A stretch of 8,753 bases of DNA, from positions 1 to 8,753 of the forward strand of contig JAJWLX010000096.1 of the NCBI GenBank assembly GCA_021636625.1, read 5' to 3'. Below, piece by piece: positions 1-6,157 of the stretch (the first letter of the stretch is position 1; every line of letters starts with the position of its first letter). Origin of the DNA: Prevotella sp. Lineage in GTDB: Bacteria; Bacteroidota; Bacteroidia; Bacteroidales; Bacteroidaceae. Below the pieces are notes generated by a model, which saw only the letters and a program-made list of their open reading frames with translations, ran no database searches and was not told the origin of the DNA. Both the position numbers and the translations under genes were made by a program.

Positions 1-54
1 ACAATTGTCACTACCCCCTCAAAGTAGCGCGTCTACCAATTCCGCCACCTCTCC
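1..54 (-). tRNA. tRNA-Leu(GAG), truncated by the window edge
   Basis: Read on the minus strand, this begins with a 7-base acceptor arm GGAGAGG, U8, and a D arm with the leucine-type GCGGAATTGGTAGACGC. The anticodon stem CTACT/GGTAG encloses loop TTGAGGG, so the anticodon is GAG (Leu, codons CUC/CUU). The start of the long class II variable arm (TGACAATTGT) follows, which fits leucine; the T arm and 3' end lie outside the window. It is downstream of tRNA-Gly on the same strand, 54 bases away, and is probably co-transcribed with it. The leucine identity and anticodon are read directly; co-transcription is inferred. Confidence 0.9.
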
Positions 55-108
55 ATTGTCTTGAAATTCCATACCTAATACAGAATGATATGTTATCCAA
101 AATGTTCG

Positions 109-181
109 AGCGGAAAACGGGACTCGGACCCGCGACCCCAACCTTGGCAAGGTTGTGCTCTACCAACTGAGCTATTTCCGC
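109..181 (-). tRNA. tRNA-Gly(GCC)
   Basis: A complete 73-base cloverleaf on the minus strand. Acceptor arm GCGGAAA pairs with TTTCCGC, the D loop keeps the GG pair (AGTTGGTA), and anticodon stem CAACC/GGTTG holds loop TTGCCAA, giving anticodon GCC. The discriminator base is T, as expected for glycine in bacteria. The 3' CCA is not encoded (the next bases read CGA), so CCA must be added by nucleotidyltransferase. One oddity: the T loop reads TCCGAGT, so position 55 is C rather than the nearly universal U that becomes pseudouridine. The 49-65 pair is G-U. A promoter match lies about 45 bases upstream, and tRNA-Leu follows. Confidence 0.96.
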
Positions 182-224
182 TTATTTCCTAACTTTCATA
201 GGAGCGTTCCTCTGAATGCGAGTG

Positions 225-256
225 CAAAAGTACTACATTTTTTTGAACCCACCAAA
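225..256 (-). promoter_or_regulatory. Bacteroidota-type promoter of the tRNA-Gly/tRNA-Leu unit
   Basis: On the minus strand, TTTG at 253-256 is followed after exactly 20 bases by TACTTTTG at 225-232. This matches the Bacteroidota -33 TTTG / -7 TAnnTTTG consensus. Transcription would begin near 218-220, leaving a leader of about 37 bases before tRNA-Gly. Motifs and spacing are seen directly; promoter activity is inferred from the consensus and from position upstream of an RNA gene. Confidence 0.8.
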
Positions 257-277
257 TTTTTCAACGTTTTTTTTATA

Positions 278-323
278 AAAAATGCACATTTTTCTTCATT
301 TTAGAGGAAAAACGTGCATTTTT
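278..323 (-). terminator. Hairpin terminator after nspC
   Basis: A 10-bp perfect stem (AAAAATGCAC at 278-287 with GTGCATTTTT at 314-323) continues after one A-C mismatch into five A-T pairs (289-293 with 308-312) and about four more pairs around an ATTTTA loop. Read on the minus strand it lies 60 bases past the nspC stop, and the 3' arm ends in a run of T. It also insulates nspC from the tRNA promoter at 225-256. The stem is seen directly; termination is inferred. The rather A-T-rich stem makes it weaker than the other terminators here. Confidence 0.65.
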
Positions 324-383
324 AGGCGTATTTCAAGCATGATTCGTCCATTTTAGGGACAAACTTCATCAAATAACCAGTCA

Positions 384-1559
384 TCAATCCATCCTGTCGC
401 GATAGTCCTCATATCCAAATTCGCGCAAAATTTCCAAATTTCCGTCCAAATGTACGATTCCGATAGCCGGATGAGTGATGCCATTAAAGGTATTTGTTTT
501 CACTGTGGTGTAGTGGAGCATGTCTTCAAAGATGACATTTTCGCCAATTTCCAGTTCATGATCGAATTTCCAGTACCCCATGAAGTCACCACTCAGGCAA
601 CTATTGCCACCTATTCTATATATATGTTCGCCCTCCGGAGCCTTCATCGGGTCTTCAACCTCCAAAGTTTCAGCATTTCTCACTGCCGGCATATATGGCA
701 TTTCGAGACAATCTGGCATGTGGCAGGTAAAACTGGCGTTGATAATCGCAGTCTTGATACCTTTATCTTCTACCACATCTACTACCTGGGTTACCAACGG
801 ACCGGTTTGCCATCCAAAGGCACTACCTGGCTCCAGGATTACCTTCAGATGAGGATAACGGGCATGAAATCCCTTTAATATATTAATAAGGTGTAAAACA
901 TCATAATCCTTACGAGTCATCAAGTGGCCACCTCCAAAGTTAATCCACTTCAACTGCGGGAACCATTTGGCAAACTTTTCCTCAATATGTGCCAATGTGC
1001 GTTCGAAGACATCTGCCCCACTCTCGCAATGGCAATGACAATGGAATCCCTCTATGTCGGAAGGCAAGGCTTCCGGCAACTTATCTGCCGATACGCCAAA
1101 TCTGGTTCCCGGAGCACATGGATTATATAATAAGGTCTCCACCTCTGAATATTCAGGATTCACTCTCAATCCGTACTTGATTTCCGGATTTACCAATCGG
1201 GCACGCTCATGATAACGCTCATACTGAGAAAGCGAATTGAACGAAAGATGACTCGAACAGCGGGCTATCTCATCAATCTCATAATCCGTATAAGCCGGCG
1301 AAAATGTATGCGCCGGACTTCCAAACTTCTCGAAAGCCAGTTTCGCCTCACTCAAAGAACTCGCCGTAGTAGAATGAATGTACTCTCTGAAAATCGGAAA
1401 AGTCTTCCACAGGGCATAAGCCTTGAAGGCAAGAATAATCTCCACATCGGCACGTTCAGCCACACTTTTGATAAGACTCAGGTTGCATCTCAGTCTCTCT
1501 TCCTCCAAAACATAAATTGGGGTGTGAATCTCACAAAAAGTCGATAAATTTACTCTCAT
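384..1559 (-). CDS. nspC: Carboxynorspermidine/carboxyspermidine decarboxylase
   Basis: A PLP-dependent decarboxylase of the alanine-racemase-fold (type III) family. It removes the carboxyl group from carboxyspermidine or carboxynorspermidine in the cytoplasm, the last step of the S-adenosylmethionine-independent polyamine route. The protein is 391 aa. LAFKAYAL carries the expected PLP lysine (K46); FGGG (208-211) and LEPG (242-245) match phosphate-binding and PLP-contact motifs; GNSCLSGD (318-325) carries the Cys that contributes to the active site across the dimer; HYTTVKTNTFNG (349-360) is also typical of the family. I chose ATG at 1559 because the protein then starts at the usual MRVNLSTF... 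and because the promoter-like TATCTTTG lies just upstream; the longer open frame to 1697 runs through it. An HCHCHC run (173-178) replaces the short His-x-x-Cys-Glu region I remember from proteobacterial members. The partner carboxyspermidine dehydrogenase is not in this window. The choice between the spermidine and norspermidine substrate cannot be made from sequence. Confidence 0.93.
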   Translation of the reverse strand: MRVNLSTFCEIHTPIYVLEEERLRCNLSLIKSVAERADVEIILAFKAYALWKTFPIFREYIHSTTASSLSEAKLAFEKFGSPAHTFSPAYTDYEIDEIARCSSHLSFNSLSQYERYHERARLVNPEIKYGLRVNPEYSEVETLLYNPCAPGTRFGVSADKLPEALPSDIEGFHCHCHCESGADVFERTLAHIEEKFAKWFPQLKWINFGGGHLMTRKDYDVLHLINILKGFHARYPHLKVILEPGSAFGWQTGPLVTQVVDVVEDKGIKTAIINASFTCHMPDCLEMPYMPAVRNAETLEVEDPMKAPEGEHIYRIGGNSCLSGDFMGYWKFDHELEIGENVIFEDMLHYTTVKTNTFNGITHPAIGIVHLDGNLEILREFGYEDYRDRMD

Positions 1560-1586
1560 TTCTTGATAAATATTAATTTTATGGTG

Positions 1587-1594
1587 CAAAGATA
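1587..1594 (-). promoter_or_regulatory. Promoter -7 element of nspC
   Basis: TATCTTTG on the minus strand matches TAnnTTTG exactly. The ATG lies 28 bases downstream, giving a leader of about 20 bases. No clear TTTG is present at the -33 position (the expected place, around 1614-1618, reads GCAA/TGCA), so only half the consensus is supported. The site is also the best evidence for starting nspC at 1559. No purine-rich ribosome binding site is visible in the leader, as is common in this phylum. Confidence 0.6.
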
Positions 1595-1612
1595 GCTTTT
1601 TATCCCGATATA

Positions 1613-1644
1613 ATTGCAGGATTGCGAAATTTTTAATACTTTTG
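1613..1644 (+). promoter_or_regulatory. Promoter of the ThiE-like gene (and perhaps prs)
   Basis: TACTTTTG at 1637-1644 matches TAnnTTTG. ATTG at 1613-1616, 20 bases upstream, matches the -33 TTTG at three of four positions. The start codon follows the -7 element by 22 bases, so the leader would be about 16 bases. The -33 region sits exactly where the -33 of the divergent nspC promoter would have to be, so the two promoters share DNA. Confidence 0.65.
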
Positions 1645-1666
1645 CAGTATAAAATGCATTTTGACA

Positions 1667-2275
1667 ATGAAATTAGCAATAATGACCAAGTCCACATTCT
1701 TTGTGGAGGAAGATAAGATACTCACCTCGTTGTTCGACGAGGGGATGGACAACCTGCATCTCTTCAAGCCAGGTTCATCGCCCATATACTCAGAGCGCCT
1801 GCTCACTTTATTGCCAGAAGACTACCGACGCAAGGTTACGGTTCACGACCATTATTACCTCAAGCAGGAATACGACTTGGCGGGAATACACATCGATGAC
1901 CCTCTTGCTCCTGTCCCTGATGGCTACAAGGGCAAATACAGCCGCACCTGTACAGACCTGTCAATGCTGAAGGAGATGAAGAAGAAGTCTAACTATGTTT
2001 TTCTGAAAAACATATTCGACTGCATCGAATTCAAGGACGAGAAATCCTCATTCTCTACACAGCAGTTAGAGATGGCAGCAAAGGCTGGTCTCATAGACAA
2101 AAAGGTATATGCCCTGGGAGGCATGAGCCTGGAAAATCTCAAAATGGCCAAAGACCTGGGATTTGGAGGCGTGGTAATCTGCGGAGACATCTGGAACCGC
2201 TTTGATATCCATAATGAGACAGACTTCAAGGAGCTGATTCAGCATTTCGAAAGACTGAGAAAAGCTATCAGCTAA
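1667..2275 (+). CDS. ThiE/TenI-fold protein, divergent thiamine phosphate synthase homologue
   Basis: A 202-aa protein with the TIM-barrel pattern of thiamine phosphate synthase (ThiE) and thiazole tautomerase (TenI). Landmarks are DNLHLFKP (28-35), the barrel-core AGIHID (72-77), VFLKNIF (111-117), and the strongly conserved phosphate-binding end VYALGGMS (147-154) and GFGGVVICGDIW (165-176). ThiE joins the pyrimidine and thiazole halves of thiamine; TenI isomerises the thiazole. Key positions differ: the first motif normally has Arg (LRxK or HIREK) and here has Phe33; the 'GxSxH' region reads YSRTCTD (91-97) with Thr96 where TenI has its catalytic His; the Asn-Asp pair of ThiE reads His60-Asp61. 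The fold is therefore clear, but catalysis as ThiE or TenI is doubtful. No other thiamine gene is nearby. ATG 1667 is preferred over TTG at 1661 because the family begins MKL. prs follows after 77 bases on the same strand. Confidence 0.8.
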   Translation: MKLAIMTKSTFFVEEDKILTSLFDEGMDNLHLFKPGSSPIYSERLLTLLPEDYRRKVTVHDHYYLKQEYDLAGIHIDDPLAPVPDGYKGKYSRTCTDLSMLKEMKKKSNYVFLKNIFDCIEFKDEKSSFSTQQLEMAAKAGLIDKKVYALGGMSLENLKMAKDLGFGGVVICGDIWNRFDIHNETDFKELIQHFERLRKAIS

Positions 2276-2352
2276 AAACCAGTTCGCAATGATTCATATA
2301 TATATCATCTAGAATAATACATAACTATTAATACACGTAAACACTAAAGGAA

Positions 2353-3291
2353 ATGAGTGACAAGAACTCTTATTTGGTATTCTCAGGTACTAACTCGAGA
2401 TACCTTGCAGAGAAAATCTGCGCTAGTTTAGGTTGCCCACTGGGTAATTTGGTAGTAACCAAGTTTTCTGATGGTGAGTTTGGCGTTTCTTTCGAGGAAT
2501 CTATCCGCGGTCGCGACGTATTCCTCGTGCAGAGTACCTTCCCTAATTCAGACAACTTGATGGAGTTACTTTTGATGATCGATGCTGCCAAGCGTGCATC
2601 AGCTCGCCACATCATCGCTGTTGTGCCTTACTTCGGTTGGGCTCGTCAGGACCGTAAGGACAAGCCACGTGTTAGCATCGGTGCTAAATTGGTTGCCGAC
2701 TTGCTTAGCGTTGCCGGAATCGACCGCCTCATCACCATGGACCTCCATGCAGACCAGATTCAGGGCTTCTTCGATGTTCCAGTAGATCACCTCTATGCTT
2801 CTGGCGTTATCCTGCCATACCTGCAGAGCTTGCACCTCAAGGATATGGTAATTGCTTCTCCAGACGTAGGCGGTTCTAAGCGTGCCAACACTTATGCCAA
2901 GTACTTCGGTTGCCCTCTCGTACTTTGCAACAAGACTCGTGCTCGCGCAAATGTAGTTGCCAGCATGCAGATCATTGGTGATGTAAAGGACAAGAACGTA
3001 GTCATCATCGATGACATGGTTGATACCGCAGGTACTATCACAAAGGCTGCTGATATTATGAAGCAGGCTGGTGCCAAGACTGTTCGCGCTTGTGCTTCTC
3101 ACTGCGTAATGAGTGGTCCTGCTTCGGAACGCGTACAGAATTCTGCTCTTGAGGAGATTGTTTTCACAGATTCAATCCCTTACACCAAGCGTTGCGACAA
3201 GGTTAAGCAGCTCACGATCGCGGATATGTTTGCTGAGACTATCCGCCGCGTAGAGGATAACGAGAGTATTTCTTCTCAGTATCTCGTATAA
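2353..3291 (+). CDS. prs: Ribose-phosphate pyrophosphokinase (PRPP synthetase)
   Basis: This enzyme makes 5-phosphoribosyl-1-pyrophosphate from ribose-5-phosphate and ATP in the cytoplasm, feeding purine, pyrimidine, NAD, His and Trp synthesis. It is 312 aa, the usual length. Visible motifs are KFSDGEFGV (37-45), DNLMELLLMIDAAKRASA (67-84), the ATP-site loop ARQDRKDKPR (97-106), MDLHADQIQGFF (129-140) with the conserved His132, the catalytic flexible loop NKTRARANV (193-201) keeping Lys194 and Arg196, and the PRPP-binding loop VIIDDMVDTAGTI (217-229). The set is complete, so the enzyme should be active. AAAGGA just before the ATG is a possible ribosome binding site, unusual among the genes here. 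Codon use (GGT, CGT, CTC, AAG-rich) resembles that of a highly expressed gene and differs from the preceding ThiE-like gene. No TAnnTTTG lies in the 77-base gap upstream, so it may be read from the ThiE-like promoter or from a promoter I do not recognise. A strong terminator follows. Confidence 0.98.
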   Translation: MSDKNSYLVFSGTNSRYLAEKICASLGCPLGNLVVTKFSDGEFGVSFEESIRGRDVFLVQSTFPNSDNLMELLLMIDAAKRASARHIIAVVPYFGWARQDRKDKPRVSIGAKLVADLLSVAGIDRLITMDLHADQIQGFFDVPVDHLYASGVILPYLQSLHLKDMVIASPDVGGSKRANTYAKYFGCPLVLCNKTRARANVVASMQIIGDVKDKNVVIIDDMVDTAGTITKAADIMKQAGAKTVRACASHCVMSGPASERVQNSALEEIVFTDSIPYTKRCDKVKQLTIADMFAETIRRVEDNESISSQYLV

Positions 3292-3319
3292 TAATTCCCA
3301 CATTATTATATATAAACAA

Positions 3320-3363
3320 AAAAGGAGCCTTCCCTACTCTTCTTGAGCGGGAAGGCTCCTTTT
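3320..3363. terminator. Strong bidirectional hairpin terminator after prs
   Basis: A perfect 15-bp stem, AAAAGGAGCCTTCCC (3320-3334) with GGGAAGGCTCCTTTT (3349-3363), surrounds a 14-base loop that can itself form CTC-TTCTT-GAG. On the plus strand it begins 28 bases past the prs stop and runs into TTTTCTTTTGTTT. On the minus strand the A-run at 3318-3323 becomes a T tail, so it can also stop transcripts arriving from the phosphorylase gene that escape the first terminator. The stem and tails are seen directly. Confidence 0.9.
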
Positions 3364-3372
3364 CTTTTGTTT

Positions 3373-3402
3373 ATTTTCTGATTCTTCTTCCATTTTCTGA
3401 TT
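3373..3402. repeat. 11-bp direct repeat between the two terminators
   Basis: ATTTTCTGATT occurs at 3373-3383 and again at 3392-3402, a period of 19 bases, in the noncoding stretch between the prs terminator and the phosphorylase terminator. No function is recognised. It may be a relic of slippage in T-rich DNA. Confidence 0.5.
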
Positions 3403-3449
3403 ACAAAGAATACCCGGTTTTCTTTCTAATCCGAGAAAAAAACAAAAAA

Positions 3450-3480
3450 AATCCTGCACCTCTATGCGAGATGCAGGATT
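3450..3480 (-). terminator. Hairpin terminator of the glycogen operon
   Basis: A 9-bp stem AATCCTGCA (3450-3458) with TGCAGGATT (3472-3480) encloses an inner CTC-TATGC-GAG stem (3460-3470). On the minus strand it lies 40 bases past the phosphorylase stop and is followed by T8-G-T7 (3435-3450 on the opposite strand), a textbook intrinsic terminator. Confidence 0.92.
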
Positions 3481-3520
3481 CATTATATTTATATGATGCG
3501 AATAGAAATCCGCTATCCTA

Positions 3521-6079
3521 TTAGTCCAACCACTTAACGTAGCAGAAGTCCTGACGATGTGGCAACTTCTCATTCTTAGGATACATACGAACGCCTGTCT
3601 TGAATGAACCAGCATTGATTGGCTCAATCTCAGCCTCGAATGTAAAGTTGTTACCCTCGTGACCAACCATCTTGAATGGATAAACAGCATAAATCTGCTT
3701 GCCATCCTCTGGCTGATCCTTCAATACAACAAGCTCCAAGCCTACTGCATCGTTCAAGCCCTGCTCATCGATAACATACTGAACCTTGATCTTCTGACCA
3801 GTTTCGGCAGCCATCAGCATGCAGTCGTCCTTAGATACAACATGGATACCATCCCAACGCTCAGCAACGCTCTCCTTCCAGAGTGCAATCTCCTTAGCCA
3901 GGGCATTGTCGTTAGCGCTCAACTTCTTGAAGCGGGCAGCCTCCTTGTTGTAGAACTTATCATAGTAGTCATCCAACTGGCGCTTCATTGTATAGTGAGG
4001 AGCGATAGTAGCAATAGAGTTCTTTACTACTTGGATCCACTCCTTGCTAAAGCCTTCCTTGTTCTTGTTGTAGTACATAGGGATGATATCGTTCTCCAAG
4101 AGGTTATAGATAGTAGCAGCGTCGAGCTGATCCTGATAACCCTGGTTCTGGTATGTACGCTTCTCAGGAAGAGCCCAACCAGCACCCTCGCGGTAACCTT
4201 CTACCCACCAGCCATCAAGTACTGAGAGGTTGACAACACCGTTCATCTCAGCCTTCTCGCCAGATGTACCAGAAGCCTCCAATGGACGTGTAGGAGTATT
4301 CATCCAGATATCTACACCTGAAACCAGGCGACGAGCCAAAGTCATATCATAGTCCTCAAGGAAGATGATCTTACCGAGGAACTCAGGACGCTGACTGATC
4401 TCGAAAATCTTCTTAATCAAGCCCTGACCAGCACCATCAGCTGGGTGAGCCTTACCAGAGAAGAAGAACAATACTGGGTGCTCTGGATCGTTAACGATCT
4501 TAGACAAGCGCTCCAAGTCGGTGAAGAGCAGGTGAGCACGCTTGTAAGTAGCGAAACGACGGCAGAAACCAATCATCAAAGCGTTAGGGTTGATGCGCTC
4601 GAGCAAAGATACTACACGAGCAGGGTCACCCTGATTCTTCAACCAAGTCTGTGTGAACTTCTCACGGATATAAGCTACGAGCTTCTTCTTCAATGTCATA
4701 CGGGTATTCCAGATTTCAGCATCTGAAACATTGTAGATGGCATGCCAGATTTCCTCGTTGCTCTGGTCGTTCATGAAGTTCTTGTCGAAATATTTATCAT
4801 AAAGCTTACGCCACTCTGTTGCAGTCCAAGTTGGGAAGTGAACACCATTGGTTACATAACCTACGTGGTTCTCCTCTGGGAAGTAACCCTTCCAGATGTT
4901 AGAGAACATCTGCTGGCTTACCCAACCATGAAGCTTACTTACACCGTTAACCTCCTGACAAGTATTGCAAGCGAATGTAGAGAGGCAGAAACGCTCGTTG
5001 TGATCGTCTGCATTCTCACGACCCATACCGATGAACTCATCCCAAGAGATGCCAAGGCGCTGTGGATAGCCACCCATGTACTTGCCGAAGAGAGCCTCGT
5101 CGAAGTAGTCATGACCAGCTGGCACTGGAGTATGAACAGTATAGAGAGAAGAAGCGCGAACCAACTCGAGTGCCTGGTTGAAGTTCAAGCCATCCTCCTC
5201 GATGTAGTCGCAGAGACGCTGCAAGTTGCAGAGAGCTGCATGACCCTCATTGCAGTGATAGATATCCTTCTTGATACCCATCTTCTTCAATGCAAGCATA
5301 CCACCGATACCGAGCAGAATCTCCTGCTTCAAACGGTTCTCCCAGTCACCACCGTAGAGAGAGTGAGTGATAGGACGGTCGAACTCTGAGTTCATATCAT
5401 TATCTGTATCCAGGAGATACAACTTGATACGACCTACGTTCATCTGCCATACATAAGCGTGAACCTGATAGTTCATATAAGGTACATCGATGACAACAGG
5501 GTTGCCATTCTCATCCAGAACACGCTCCAATGGAAGAGAATTAAAGTTCTGAGCATCATAATTGGCAATCTGCTGACCATCCATGCTCAAAGACTGCTTG
5601 AAATAACCATATCTGTAGAGGAAACCAACGGCACACATATCCACGTTGCTATCAGATGCCTCCTTCAAGTAGTCACCAGCAAGCATACCAAGACCACCAG
5701 AGTAGATTTTAACCACCTGGTTGATACCATACTCCATGCAGAAGTATGCTACAGAAGGACGCTTAGCATCAGGCTTCACATCCATGTACTTGCGGAACAT
5801 CTTATAGACGTTCTTAACCTTAGCCATTGTCTCCTTATCCTTAACAATAGCTTCCTTGCGGTCGTAGCTCAAACGCTCCAAAAGCAATACTGGGTTAGCG
5901 TTGCATTTCTCGTACAAATCAGCATCGAGACTCTTAAACAAGTCACGACCCTCATAGTTCCATGCCCACCACATATTGTGAGCAATCTCGTCCAAGCACT
6001 TCAATTCCTTAGGAAGGCTAGACTTAATAGTAGTCTCCTTCCATTGAGGAGCATTAGCATAGTCTGCTTTAATTTTCAT
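3521..6079 (-). CDS. glgP: Alpha-glucan (glycogen) phosphorylase, GT35, DUF3417 type
   Basis: This enzyme cleaves terminal alpha-1,4 glucose from glycogen with phosphate, releasing glucose-1-phosphate in the cytoplasm. It is 852 aa. The N-terminal DUF3417-like region (about 22-110) has IAHNMWWAWNYEGRDLF and NPVLLLERLS. The GT35 core begins with AYFCMEYG (111-118) and YSGGLGMLAGDYLKEASD (126-143); CRRFATYKRA contributes Arg507, Arg508 and Lys513 near the phosphate site; EASGTSGEKAEMNG carries the PLP lysine (K609). An extra beta-rich tail (about 770-852) follows the core. The layout is that of the TIGR02094-like branch rather than the MalP/muscle branch. Met before the PLP lysine in the classic GTSGMK/GTSNMK is Glu here; from memory this is usual in Bacteroidota. 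ATG 6079 gives the normal N terminus. The glycogen synthase gene lies 78 bases upstream on the same strand with no convincing promoter between them, so one operon is likely. It ends at the terminator at 3450-3480. Confidence 0.97.
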   Translation of the reverse strand: MKIKADYANAPQWKETTIKSSLPKELKCLDEIAHNMWWAWNYEGRDLFKSLDADLYEKCNANPVLLLERLSYDRKEAIVKDKETMAKVKNVYKMFRKYMDVKPDAKRPSVAYFCMEYGINQVVKIYSGGLGMLAGDYLKEASDSNVDMCAVGFLYRYGYFKQSLSMDGQQIANYDAQNFNSLPLERVLDENGNPVVIDVPYMNYQVHAYVWQMNVGRIKLYLLDTDNDMNSEFDRPITHSLYGGDWENRLKQEILLGIGGMLALKKMGIKKDIYHCNEGHAALCNLQRLCDYIEEDGLNFNQALELVRASSLYTVHTPVPAGHDYFDEALFGKYMGGYPQRLGISWDEFIGMGRENADDHNERFCLSTFACNTCQEVNGVSKLHGWVSQQMFSNIWKGYFPEENHVGYVTNGVHFPTWTATEWRKLYDKYFDKNFMNDQSNEEIWHAIYNVSDAEIWNTRMTLKKKLVAYIREKFTQTWLKNQGDPARVVSLLERINPNALMIGFCRRFATYKRAHLLFTDLERLSKIVNDPEHPVLFFFSGKAHPADGAGQGLIKKIFEISQRPEFLGKIIFLEDYDMTLARRLVSGVDIWMNTPTRPLEASGTSGEKAEMNGVVNLSVLDGWWVEGYREGAGWALPEKRTYQNQGYQDQLDAATIYNLLENDIIPMYYNKNKEGFSKEWIQVVKNSIATIAPHYTMKRQLDDYYDKFYNKEAARFKKLSANDNALAKEIALWKESVAERWDGIHVVSKDDCMLMAAETGQKIKVQYVIDEQGLNDAVGLELVVLKDQPEDGKQIYAVYPFKMVGHEGNNFTFEAEIEPINAGSFKTGVRMYPKNEKLPHRQDFCYVKWLD

Positions 6080-6157
6080 TGTGTTTCGATTTATATTAAA
6101 CTATTTATATCTCATTAATTACATCGTGATTTCTCACTATTATAAGAGAGAGAATTC

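Noticed and set aside
450..1547. Plus-strand open frames opposite nspC
   Set aside because: They are shadows of nspC, which has the full set of PLP-decarboxylase motifs.
1661..1666. TTG start for the ThiE-like gene
   Set aside because: It adds only two residues before an ATG that gives the family-like MKL start.
1560..1697. Upstream extension of nspC by 46 residues
   Set aside because: The extension runs back through the TATCTTTG promoter element and into the divergent gene, and the family N terminus begins at the ATG at 1559.
2276..2352. Search for a separate prs promoter or a terminator after the ThiE-like gene
   Set aside because: No TAnnTTTG and no G-C stem are present; the ATATATAT stretch only makes a weak A-T hairpin.
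4249..4285. Glu in place of Met before the PLP lysine of the phosphorylase (GTSGEK)
   Set aside because: I recall this form as usual in Bacteroidota phosphorylases, and the rest of the active site is intact, so it is not treated as a defect.
3659..6118. Several open frames of 90-220 codons on the plus strand opposite the phosphorylase gene
   Set aside because: They are antisense shadows of a gene with complete family motifs and show no starts, motifs or promoters of their own.
6126..6137. Small GTGA-GAAA-TCAC hairpin between the glycogen genes
   Set aside because: Only four base pairs with no T tract; too small to call a terminator or processing site.
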